From Euphrasia confusa (lineage: Eukaryota; Streptophyta; Magnoliopsida; Lamiales; Orobanchaceae): a stretch of DNA of 64,000 nucleotides. The position numbers and the translations under genes were made by a program. Positions 48,201 through 61,463 of the stretch are shown here, piece after piece. The notes below the pieces were generated by a model. The model did no database searches. It was not told the DNA's origin and worked only from the letters and a program-made list of their open reading frames with translations. The DNA is taken from the NCBI GenBank assembly GCA_954870475.1, contig CATPAB010000250.1:496001-560000 (forward strand), in the 5' to 3' direction. Position 1 is the stretch's first letter, and each line of letters opens with the position of its first letter.

Positions 48201-51200
48201 TAAGCGGACGAAATCGTCCGCCTTTTATAAATCAATATTTGTGGTTCCGAATAGCCATTTTGACACCATTACTACTATAAACATTGAATCATATTGGTTG
48301 CATGGAGTTTTATCAAGAACTTTTACGATTTTTAACTCATTACTCTAAGGGGACGAAATCGTCCGCCTTTTCGAAATCAATATTTGTGGTTCCAAATAGC
48401 CATTTTGACACCATTACTACTATAAACATTGAATCATATTGGTTGCATGGACTTTTATCAAGAACTTTTACGATTTTTAACTCATTACTCTAAGCGGACG
48501 AAATCGTCCGCCTTTTCGAAATCAATATTTGTGGTTCCGAATAGCCATTTTGACACCATTACTACTATAAACATTGAATCATATTGGTTGCATGGAGTTT
48601 TATCAAGAACTTTTACGATTTTTAACTCATTACTCTAAGCGGACGAAATCGTCCGCCTTTTATAAATCAATATTTGTGGTTCCGAATAGCCATTTTGACA
48701 CCATTAATACTATAAACATTGAATCATATTGGTTGCATGGAGTTTTATCAAGAACTTTTACGATTTTTAACTCATTACTCTAAGCGGACGAAATCGTCCG
48801 CCTTTTATATATCAATTTTTGTGGTTCCGAATAGCCATTTTGACACCATTACTACTATAAACATTGAATCATATTGGTTGCATGGAGTTTTATCAAGAAC
48901 TTTTACGATTTTTAACTCATTACTCTAAGCGGACGAAATCGTCCGCCTTTTATAAATCAATATTTGTGGTTCCGAATAGCCATTTTGACACCATTACTAC
49001 TATAAACATTGAACCATATTGGTTGCATGAAGTTTTATCAAGAACTTTTACGATTTTTAACTCATTACTCTAAGCGGACGAAATCGTCAGCCTTTTATAT
49101 ATCAATTTTTGTGGTTCCGAATAGCCATTTTGACACCATTACTACTATAAACATTGAATCATATTGGTTGCAAGGAGTTTTATCAAGAACTTTTACGATT
49201 TTTAACTCATTACTCTAAGCGGACGAAATCGTCCGCCTTTTATAAATCAATATTTGTGGTTCCGAATAGCCATTTTGACACCATTACTACTATAAACATT
49301 GAACCATATTGGTTGCATGGAGTTTTATCAAGAACTTTTACGATTTTTAACTCATTACTCTAAGCGGGCGAAATCGCCCGCCTTTTATAAATCAATATTT
49401 GTGGTTCCGAATAGCCATTTTGACACCATTACTACTATAAACATTGAATCATATTGGTTGCATGGAGTTTTATCAAGAACTTTTACGATTTTTAACTCAT
49501 TACTCTAAGCGGACGAAATCGTCCGCCTTTTATAAATCAATATTTGTGGTTCCGAATAGCCATTTTGACACCATTACTACTATAAACATTGAACCATATT
49601 GGTTGCATGAAGTTTTATCAAGAACTTTTACGATTTTTAACTCATTACTCTAAGCGGACGAAATCGTCAGCCTTTTATATATCAATTTTTGTGGTTCCGA
49701 ATAGCCATTTTGACACCATTACTACTATAAACATTGAATCATATTGGTTGCAAGGAGTTTTATCAAGAACTTTTACGATTTTTAACTCATTACTCTAAGC
49801 GGACGAAATCGTCCGCCTTTTATAAATCAATATTTGTGGTTCCGAATAGCCATTTTGACACCATTACTACTATAAAGATTGAACCATATTGGTTGCATGG
49901 AGTTTTATCAAGAACTTTTACGATTTTTAACTCATTACTCTAAGCGGGCGAAATCGCCCGCCTTTTATAAATCAATATTTGTGGTTCCGAATAGCCATTT
50001 TGACACCATTACTACTATAAACATTGAATCATATTGGTTGCATGGAGTTTTATCAAGAACTTTTACGATTTTTAACTCATTACTCTAAGCGGACGAAATC
50101 GTCCGCCTTTTCGAAATCAATATTTGTGGTTCCAAATAGCCATTTTGACACCATTACTACTATAAACATTGAATCATATTGGTTGCATGGAGTTTTATCA
50201 AGAACTTTTACGATTTTTAACTCATTACTCTAAGCGGACTAAATCGTCCGCCTTTTCGAAATCAATATTTGTGGTTCCGAATAGCCATTTTGACACCATT
50301 ACTACTATAAACATTGAATCATATTGGTTGCATGGAGTTTTATCAAGAACTTTTACGATTTTTAACTCATTACTCTAAGCGGAAGAAATCGTCCGCCTTT
50401 TATAAATCAATATTTGTGGTTCCGAATAGCCATTTTGACACCATTACTACTATAAACCTTGAACCATATTGGTTGCATGGAGTTTTATCAAGAACTTTTA
50501 CGATTTTTAACTCATTACTCTAAGCGGACGAAATCGTCCGCCTTTTATAAATCAATATTTGTGGTTCCGAATAGCCATTTTGACACCATTACTACTATAA
50601 ACATTGAATCATATTGGTTGCATGGAGTTTTATCAAGAACTTTTACGATTTTTAACTCATTACTCTAAGGGGACGAAATCGTCCGCCTTTTCGAAATCAA
50701 CATTTGTGGTTCCAAATAGCCATTTTGACACCATTACTACTATAAACATTGAATCATATTGGTTGCATGGAGTTTTATCAAGAACTTTTACGATTTTTAA
50801 CTCATTACTCTAAGCGGACGAAATCGTCCGCCTTTTCGAAATCAATATTTGTGGTTCCGAATAGCCATTTTGACACCATTACTACTATAAACATTGAATC
50901 ATATTGGTTCATGGAGTTTTATCAAGAACTTTTACGATTTTTAACTCATTACTCTAAGCGGACGAAATCGTCCGCCTTTTATAAATCAATATTTGTGGTT
51001 CCGAATAGCCATTTTGACACCATTAATACTATAAACATTGAATCATATTGGTTGCATGGAGTTTTATCAAGAACTTTTACGATTTTTAACTCATTACTCT
51101 AAGCGGACGAAATCGTCCGCCTTTTATAAATCAATATTTGTGGTTCCGAATAGCCATTTTGACAACATTTCTACTATAAACATTGAACCATATTGGTTGC

Positions 51201-52204
51201 ATGGAGTTTTATCAAGAACTTTTACGATTTTTAACTCATTACTCTAAGCGGACAAAATCGTCCGCCTTTTATAAATCAATATTTGTGGTTCCGAATAGCC
51301 ATTTTGACACCATTACTACTATAAACATTGAATCATATTGGTTGCATGGAGTTTTATCAAGAACTTTTACGATTTTTAACTCATTACTCTAAGCGGACGA
51401 AATCGTCCGCCTTTTCGAAATCAATATTTGTGGTTCCAAATAGCCATTTTGACACCATTACTACTATAAACATTGAATCATATTGGTTGCATGGAGTTTT
51501 ATCAAGAACTTTTACTATTTTTAACTCATTACTCTAAGCGGAAGAAATCGTCCGCCTTTTATAAATCAATATTTGTGGTTCCGAATAGCCATTTTGACAC
51601 CATTACTACTATAAACATTGAACCATATTGGTTGCATGGAGTTTTATCAAGAACTTTTACGATTTTTAACTCATTACTCTAAGCGGACGAAATCGTCCGC
51701 CTTTTATAAATCAATATTTGTGGTTCCGAATAGCCATTTTGACACCATTACTACTATAAACATTGAATCATATTGGTTGCATGGAGTTTTATCAAGAACT
51801 TTTACGATTTTTAACTCATTACTCTAAGGGGACGAAATCGTCCGCCTTTTCGAAATCAATATTTGTGGTTCCAAATAGCCATTTTGACACCATTACTACT
51901 ATAAACATTGAATCATATTGGTTGCATGGACTTTTATCAAGAACTTTTACGATTTTTAACTCATTACTCTAAGCGGACGAAATCGTCCGCCTTTTCGAAA
52001 TCAATATTTGTGGTTCCGAATAGCCATTTTGACACCATTACTACTATAAACATTGAATCATATTGGTTGCATGGAGTTTTATCAAGAACTTTTACGATTT
52101 TTAACTCATTACTCTAAGCGGACGAAATCGTCCGCCTTTTATAAATCAATATTTGTGGTTCCGAATAGCCATTTTGACACCATTAATACTATAAACATTG
52201 AATC
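45247..52204 (+). repeat. Tandem duplication of a 3,479-bp, 24-monomer unit
   Basis: Units at about 45247-48725 and 48726-52204. Rare markers recur exactly 3,479 bp apart: TATAAAGATTGAACC, GGACTAAATCG (about 46758 and 50237), the 144-bp monomer ATTGGTTCATGG, GACAACATTTCTAC, and GCATGGACTTTT. The odd length (24 x 145 minus 1) comes from the 144-bp monomer. I found no difference between the copies where I compared them, so the event is recent. The first 1.2 kb of each unit is itself a 580-bp (4-monomer) duplication. Confidence 0.88.
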
Positions 52205-54949
52205 ATATTGGTTGCATGGAGTTTTATCAAGAACTTTTACGATTTTTAACTCATTACTCTAAGCGGACGAAATCGTCCGCCTTTTCGAAATCAATATTTG
52301 TGGTTCCAAATAGCCATTTTGACACCATTACTACTATAAACATTGAATCATATTGGTTGCATGGAGTTTTATCAAGAACTTTTAAGATTTTTAACTCATT
52401 ACTCTAAGCGGACGAAATCGTCCGCCTTTTATAAATCAATATTTGTGGTTCCGAATAGCCATTTTGACACCATTACTACTATAAACATTGAGACATATTG
52501 GTTGCATGGAGTTTTATCAAGAACTTTTACGATTTTTAACTAATTACTCTAAGCGGACGAAATCGTCCGCCTTTTATATATCAATTTTTGTGGTTCCGAA
52601 TAGCCATTTTGGCACCATTAGTACTATAAACATTGAATCATATTGGTTGCATGGAGTTTTATCAAGAACTTTTACGATTTTTAACTCATTACTCTAAGGG
52701 GACGAAATCGTCCGCCTTTTCGAAATCAACATTTGTGGTTCCAAATAGCCATTTTGACACCATTACTACTATAAACATTGAATCATATTGGTTGCATGGA
52801 GTTTTATCAAGAACTTTTACGATTTTTAACTCATTACTCTAAGCGGACGAAATCGTCCGCCTTTTCGAAATCAATATTTGTGGTTCCGAATAGCCATTTT
52901 GACACCATTACTACTATAAACATTGAATCATATTGGTTACATGGAGTTTTATCAAGAACTTTTACGATTTTTAACTCATTACTCTAAGCGGACGAAATCG
53001 TCCGCCTTTTATAAATCAATATTTGTGGTTCCGAATAGCCATTTTGACACCATTAATACTATAAACATTGAATCATATTGGTTGCATGGAGTTTTATCAA
53101 GAACTTTTACGATTTTTAACTCATTACTCTAAGCGGACGAAATCGTACGCCTTTTCGAAATCAATATTTGTGGTTCCAAATAGCCATTTTGACACCATTA
53201 CTACTATAAACATTGAATCATATTGGTTGCATGGAGTTTTATCAAGAACTTTTACGATATTTAACTCATTACTCTAAGCGGACGAAATCGTCCGCCTTTT
53301 ATAAATCAATATTTGTGGTTCCGAATAGCCATTTTGACACCATTACTACTATAAACATTGAATCATATTGGTTGCATGGAGTTTTATCAAGAACTTTTAC
53401 GATTTTTAACTCATTACTCTAAGGGGACGAAATCGTCCGCCTTTTCGAAATCAATATTTGTGGTTCCAAATAGCCATTTTGACACCATTACTACTATAAA
53501 CATTGAATCATATTGGTTGCATGGACTTTTATCAAGAACTTTTACGATTTTTAACTCATTACTCTAAGCGGACGAAATCGTCCGCCTTTTCGAAATCAAT
53601 ATTTGTGGTTCCGAATAGCCATTTTGACACCATTACTACTATAAACATTGAATCATATTGGTTGCATGGAGTTTTATCAAGAACTTTTACGATTTTTAAC
53701 TCATTACTCTAAGCGGACGAAATCGTCCGCCTTTTATAAATCAATATTTGTGGTTCCGAATAGCCATTTTGACACCATTAATACTATAAACATTGAATCA
53801 TATTGGTTGCATGGAGTTTTATCAAGAACTTTTACGATTTTTAACTCATTACTCTAAGCGGACGAAATCGTCCGCCTTTTCGAAATCAATATTTGTGGTT
53901 CCAAATAGCCATTTTGACACCATTACTACTATAAACATTGAATCATATTGGTTGCATGGAGTTTTATCAAGAACTTTTAAGATTTTTAACTCATTACTCT
54001 AAGCGGACGAAATCGTCCGCCTTTTATAAATCAATATTTGTGGTTCCGAATAGCCATTTTGACACCATTACTACTATAAACATTGAGCCATATTGGTTGC
54101 ATGGAGTTTTATCAAGAACTTTTACGATTTTTAACTAATTACTCTAAGCGGACGAAATCGTCCGCCTTTTATATATCAATTTTTGTGGTTCCGAATAGCC
54201 ATTTTGGCACCATTAGTACTATAAACATTGAATCATATTGGTTGCATGGAGTTTTATCAAGAACTTTTACGATTTTTAACTCATTACTCTAAGGGGACGA
54301 AATCGTCCGCCTTTTCGAAATCAACATTTGTGGTTCCAAATAGCCATTTTGACACCATTACTACTATAAACATTGAATCATATTGGTTGCATGGAGTTTT
54401 ATCAAGAACTTTTACGATTTTTAACTCATTACTCTAAGCGGACGAAATCGTCCGCCTTTTCGAAATCAATATTTGTGGTTCCGAATAGCCATTTTGACAC
54501 CATTACTACTATAAACATTGAATCATATTGGTTACATGGAGTTTTATCAAGAACTTTTACGATTTTTAACTCATTACTCTAAGCGGACGAAATCGTCCGC
54601 CTTTTATAAATCAATATTTGTGGTTCCGAATAGCCATTTTGACACCATTAATACTATAAACATTGAATCATATTGGTTGCATGGAGTTTTATCAAGAACT
54701 TTTACGATTTTTAACTCATTACTCTAAGCGGACGAAATCGTCCGCCTTTTCGAAATCAATATTTGTGGTTCCAAATAGCCATTTTGACACCATTACTACT
54801 ATAAACATTGAATCATATTGGTTGCATGGAGTTTTATCAAGAACTTTTACGATATTTAACTCATTACTCTAAGCGGACGAAATCGTCCGCCTTTTATAAA
54901 TCAATATTTGTGGTTCCGAATAGCCATTTTGACACCATTACTACTATAA
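51760..54949 (+). repeat. Tandem duplication of a 1,595-bp, 11-monomer unit
   Basis: Markers GCATGGACTTTT, TTTTAAGATTTTT, AACTAATTACTC, GGCACCATTAGTAC, GGTTACATGG and GATATTTAAC recur 1,595 bp apart. A few private changes (GAGACAT against GAGCCAT near 52490/54085; CGTACGCC at 53146) show it is older than the 3,479-bp event or less well homogenised. It overlaps the end of that unit. Confidence 0.8.
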
Positions 54950-57900
54950 ACATTGAACCATATTGGTTGCATGGAGTTTTATCAAGAACTTTTACGATTT
55001 TTAACTCATTACTCTAAGCGGACGAAATCGTCCGCCTTTTATATATCAATTTTTGTGGTTCCGAATAGCCATTTTGACACCATTACTACTATAAACATTG
55101 AATCATATTGGTTGCATGGAGTTTTATCAAGAACTTTTACGATTTTTAACTCATTACTCTAAGCGGACGAAATCGTCCGCCTTTTATAAATCAATATTTG
55201 TGGTTCCGAATAGCCATTTTGACACCATTACTACTATAAACATTGAACCATATTGGTTGCATGGAGTTTTATCAAGAACTTTTACGATTTTTAACTCATT
55301 ACTCTAAGCGGACAAAATCGTCCGCCTTTTATAAATCAATATTTGTGGTTCCGAATAGCCATTTTGACACCATTACTACTATAAACATTGAATCATATTG
55401 GTTGCATAGAGTTTTATCAAGAACTTTTACGATTTTTAACTCATTACTCTAAGCGGACGAAATCGTCCGCCTTTTCGAAATCAATATTTGTGGTTCCAAA
55501 TAGCCATTTTGACACCATTACTACTATAAACATTGAATCATATTGGTTGCATGGAGTTTTATCAAGAACTTTTACTATTTTTAACTCATTACTCTAAGCG
55601 GAAGAAATCGTCCGCCTTTTATAAATCAATATTTGTGGTTCCGAATAGCCATTTTGACACCATTACTACTATAAACATTGAACCATATTGGTTGCATGGA
55701 GAAATCAAGAACTTTTACGATTTTTAACTCATTACTCTAAGCGGACGAAATCGTCCGCCTTTTATAAATCAATATTTGTGGTTCCGAATAGCCATTTTGA
55801 CACCATTACTACTATAAACATTGAATCATATTGGTTGCATGGAGTTTTATCAAGAACTTTTACGATTTTTAACTCATTACTCTAAGGGGACGAAATCGTC
55901 CGCCTTTTCGAAATCAATATTTGTGGTTCCAAATAGCCATTTTGACACCATTACTACTATAAACATTGAATCATATTGGTTGCATGGACTTTTATCAAGA
56001 ACTTTTACGATTTTTAACTCATTACTCTAAGCGGACGAAATCGTCCGCCTTTTCGAAATCAATATTTGTGGTTCCGAATAGCCATTTTGACACCATTACT
56101 ACTATAAACATTGAATCATATTGGTTGCATGGAGTTTTATCAAGAACTTTTACGATTTTTAACTCATTACTCTAAGCTGACGAAATCGTCCGCCTTTTAT
56201 AAATCAATATTTGTGGTTCCGAATAGCCATTTTGACACCATTAATACTATAAACATTGAATCATATTGGTTGCATGGAGTTTTATCAAGAACTTTTACGA
56301 TTTTTAACTCATTACTCTAAGCGGACGAAATCGTCCGCCTTTTCGAAATCAATATTTGTGGTTCCAAATAGCCATTTTGACACCATTACTACTATAAACA
56401 TTGAATCATATTGGTTGCATGGAGTTTTATCAAGAACTTTTAAGATTTTTAACTCATTACTCTAAGCGGACGAAATCGTCCGCCTTTTATAAATCAATAT
56501 TTGTGGTTCCGAATAGCCATTTTGACACCATTACTACTATAAACATTGAGCCATATTGGTTGCATGGAGTTTTATCAAGAACTTTTACGATTTTTAACTA
56601 ATTACTCTAAGCGGACGAAATCGTCCGCCTTTTATATATCAATTTTTGTGGTTCCGAATAGCCATTTTGGCACCATTAGTACTATAAACATTGAATCATA
56701 TTGGTTGCATGGAGTTTTATCAAGAACTTTTACGATTTTTAACTCATTACTCTAAGCGGACGAAATCGTCCGCCTTTTATAAATCAATATTTGTGGTTCC
56801 GAATAGCCATTTTGACACCATTACTACTATAAACATTGAACCATATTGGTTGGATGGAGTTTTATCAAGAACTTTTACGATTTTTAACTCATTACTCTAA
56901 GCGGACGAAATCGTCCGCCTTTTATAAATCAATATTTGTGGTTCCGAATAGCCATTTTGACACCATTAATACTATAAACATTGAATCATATTGGTTGCAT
57001 GGAGTTTTATCAAGAACTTTTACGATTTTTAACTCATTACTCTAAGGGGACGAAATCGTCCGCCTTTTCGAAATCAATATTTGTGGTTCCAAATAGCCAT
57101 TTTGACACCATTACTACTATAAACATTGAATCATATTGGTTGCATGGCTTTTATCAAGAACTTTTACGATTTTTAACTCATTACTCTAAGCGGACGAAAT
57201 CGTCCGCCTTTTCGAAATCAATATTTGTGGTTTCGAATAGCCATTTTGACACCATTACTACTATAAACATTGAATCATATTGGTTGCATGGAGTTTTATC
57301 AAGAACTTTTACGATTTTTAACTCATTACTCTAAGCGGACGAAATCGTCCGCCTTTTATAAATCAATATTTGTGGTTCCGAATAGCCATTTTGACACCAT
57401 TAATACTATAAACATTGAATCATATTGGTTGCATGGAGTTTTATCAAGAACTTTTACGATTTTTAACTCATTACTCTAAGCGGACGAAATCGTCCGCCTT
57501 TTCGAAATCAATATTTGTGGTTCCAAATAGCCATTTTGACACCATTACTACTATAAACATTGAATCATATTGGTTGCATGGAGTTTTATCAAGAACTTTT
57601 ACGATTTTTAACTCATTACTCTAAGCGGACGAAATCGTCCGCCTTTTCGAAATCAATATTTGTGGTTCCGAATAGCCATTTTGACACCATTACTACTATA
57701 AACATTGAATCATATTGGTTGCATGGAGTTTTATCAAGAACTTTTACGATTTTTAACTCATTACTCTAAGCGGACGAAATCGTCCGCCTTTTATAAATCA
57801 ATATTTGTGGTTCCGAATAGCCATTTTGACACCATTAATACTATAAACATTGAATCATATTGGTTGCATGGAGTTTTATCAAGAACTTTTACGATTTTTA

Positions 57901-58864
57901 ACTCATTACTCTAAGGGGACGATTTCGTCCGCCTTTTATAAATCAATATTTGTGGTTCCGAATAGCCATTTTGACACCATTAATACTATAAACATTGAAT
58001 CATATTGGTTGCATGGAGTTTTATCAAGAACTTTTACGATTTTTAACTCATTACTCTAAGCGGACGAAATCGTCCGCCTTTTCGAAATCAATATTTGTGG
58101 TTCCAAATAGCCATTTTGACACCATTACTACTATAAACATTGAATCATATTGGTTGCATGGAGTTTTATCAAGAACTTTTAAGATTTTTAACTCATTACT
58201 CTAAGCGGACGAAATCGTCCGCCTTTTATAAATCAATATTTGTGGTTCCGAATAGCCATTTTGACACCATTACTACTATAAACATTGAGCCATATTGGTT
58301 GCATGGAGTTTTATCAAGAACTTTTACGATTTTTAACTAATTACTCTAAGCGGACGAAATCGTCCGCCTTTTATATATCAATTTTTGTGGTTCCGAATAG
58401 CCATTTTGGCACCATTAGTACTATAAACATTGAATCATATTGGTTGCATGGAGTTTTATCAAGAACTTTTACGATTTTTAACTCATTACTCTAAGCGGAC
58501 GAAATCGTCCGCCTTTTATAAATCAATATTTGTGGTTCCGAATAGCCATTTTGACACCATTACTACTATAAACATTGAACCATATTGGTTGCATGGAGTT
58601 TTATCAAGAACTTTTACGATTTTTAACTCATTACTCTAAGCGGACGAAATCGTCCGCCTTTTATAAATCAATATTTGTGGTTCCGAATAGCCATTTTGAC
58701 ACCATTACTACTATAAACATTGAGCCATATTGGTTGCATGGAGTTTTATCAAGAACTTTTACGATTTTTAACTAATTACTCTAAGCGGACGAAATCGTCC
58801 GCCTTTTATATATCAATTTTTGTGGTTCCGAATAGCCATTTTGGCACCATTAGTACTATAAACA

Positions 58865-60894
58865 TTGAATCATATTGGTTGCATGGAGTTTTATCAAGAA
58901 CTTTTACGATTTTTAACTCATTACTCTAAGCGGACGAAATCGTCCGCCTTTTATAAATCAATATTTGTGGTTCCGAATAGCCATTTTGACACCATTACTA
59001 CTATAAACATTGAACCATATTGGTTGGATGGAGTTTTATCAAGAACTTTTACGATTTTTAACTCATTACTCTAAGCGGACGAAATCGTCCGCCTTTTATA
59101 AATCAATATTTGTGGTTCCGAATAGCCATTTTGACACCATTACTACTATAAACATTGAATCATATTGGTTGCATGGAGTTTTATCAAGAACTTTTACGAT
59201 TTTTAACTCATTACTCTAAGCGGACGAATTCGTCCGCCTTTTCGAAATCAATATTTGTGGTTCCAAATAGCCATTTTGACACCATTACTACTATAAACAT
59301 TGAATCATATTGGTTGCATGGAGTTTTATCAAGAACTTTTACGATTTTTAACTCATTACTCTAAGGGGACGAAATCGTCCGCCTTTTCGAAATCAATATT
59401 TGTGGTTCCGAATAGCCATTTTGACACCATTACTACTATAAACATTGAATCATATTGGTTGCATGGAGTTTTATCAAGAACTTTTACGATTTTTAACTCA
59501 TTACTCTAAGCGGACGAAATCGTCCGCCTTTTTTAAATCAATATTTGTAGTTCCGAATATTCATTTTGACACCATTACTACTATAAACATTGAATCATAT
59601 TGGTTGCACGGAGTTTTATCAAGAACTTTTACGATTTTTAACTCATTACTCTAAGCGGACGAAATCGTCCGCCTTTTATAAATCAATATTTGTGGTTCCG
59701 AATAGCCATTTTGACACCATTACTACTATAAACATTGAATCATATTGGTTGCACGGAGTTTTATCAAGAACTTTTACGATTTTTAACTCATTACTCTAAG
59801 CGGACGAAATCGTCCGCCTTTTATAAATCAATATTTGTGGTTCCGAATAGCCATTTTGACACCATTACTACTATAAACATTGAATCATATTGGTTGCATG
59901 GAGTTTTATCAAGAACTTTTACGATTTTTAACTCATTACTCTAAGCGGACGAAATCGTCCGCCTTTTATAAATCAATATTTGTGGTTCCGAATAGCCATT
60001 TTGACACCATTACTACTATAAACATTGAACCATATTGGTTGGATGGAGTTTTATCAAGAACTTTTACGATTTTTAACTCATTACTCTAAGCGGACGAAAT
60101 CGTCCGCCTTTTATAAATCAATATTTGTGGTTCCGAATAGCCATTTTGACACCATTACTACTATAAACATTGAATCATATTGGTTGCATGGAGTTTTATC
60201 AAGAACTTTTACGATTTTTAACTCATTACTCTAAGCGGACGAATTCGTCCGCCTTTTCGAAATCAATATTTGTGGTTCCAAATAGCCATTTTGACACCAT
60301 TACTACTATAAACATTGAATCATATTGGTTGCATGGAGTTTTATCAAGAACTTTTACGATTTTTAACTCATTACTCTAAGGGGACGAAATCGTCCGCCTT
60401 TTCGAAATCAATATTTGTGGTTCCGAATAGCCATTTTGACACCATTACTACTATAAACATTGAATCATATTGGTTGCATGGAGTTTTATCAAGAACTTTT
60501 ACGATTTTTAACTCATTACTCTAAGCGGACGAAATCGTCCGCCTTTTTTAAATCAATATTTGTAGTTCCGAATATTCATTTTGACACCATTACTACTATA
60601 AACATTGAATCATATTGGTTGCACGGAGTTTTATCAAGAACTTTTACGATTTTTAACTCATTACTCTAAGCGGACGAAATCGTCCGCCTTTTATAAATCA
60701 ATATTTGTGGTTCCGAATAGCCATTTTGACACCATTACTACTATAAACATTGAATCATATTGGTTGCACGGAGTTTTATCAAGAACTTTTACGATTTTTA
60801 ACTCATTACTCTAAGCGGACGAAATCGTCCGCCTTTTATAAATCAATATTTGTGGTTCCGAATAGCCATTTTGACACCATTACTACTATAAACA
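58865..60894 (+). repeat. Tandem duplication of a 1,015-bp, 7-monomer unit
   Basis: TTGGTTGGATGG, GACGAATTCGTC, TTTTTTAAATC with TTTGTAGTTCCGAATATTC, and two GCACGGAG monomers recur 1,015 bp apart. The TTTGTAGTTCC and GCACGG variants also occur in block 4 (about 63895 and 63957), so that lineage was present on both sides before solo LTR E inserted. Confidence 0.85.
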
Positions 60895-61463
60895 TTGAAT
60901 CATATTGGTTGCATGGAGTTTTATCAAGAACTTTTACGATTTTTAACTCATTACTCTAAGCGGACGAAATCGTCCGCCTTTTATAAATCAATATTTGTGG
61001 TTCCGAATAGCCATTTTGACACCATTACTACTATAAACATTGAACCATATTGGTTGCATGGAGTTTTATCAAGAACTTTTACGATTTTTAACTCATTACT
61101 CTAAGCGGACGAAATCGTCCGCCTTTTATATATCAATTTTTGTGGTTCCGAATAGCCATTTTGACACCATTACTACTATAAACATTGAATCATATTGGTT
61201 GCATGGAGTTTTATCAAGAACTTTTACGATTTTTAACTCATTACTCTAAGCGGACGAAATCGTCCGCCTTTTATAAATAAATATTTGTGGTTCCGAATAG
61301 CCATTTTGACACCATTACTACTATAATCATTGAATCATATTGGTTGCATGGAGTTTTATCAAGAACTTTTACGATTTTTAACTCATTACTCTAAGCGGAC
61401 GAAATCGTCCGCCTTTTATAAATCAATATTTGTGGTTCCGAATAGCCATTTTGACACCATTAC

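Larger units (their letters stand above)
42291..61463 (+). repeat. 145-bp satellite array, block 3 (~132 monomers)
   Basis: Same orientation and monomer as blocks 1 and 2. Length exceptions include 144-bp monomers with a lost G at 47430 and 50909 (ATTGGTTCATGG), a shortened one near 57147 (GCATGGCTTTT) and one near 55700 (GGAGAAATCAAG). Subtype GCATGAAG with CGTCAGCC and the perfect palindrome GCGGACGAATTCGTCCGC (59220 and 60235) are restricted to this block. Several large tandem duplications are annotated separately. Confidence 0.97.
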
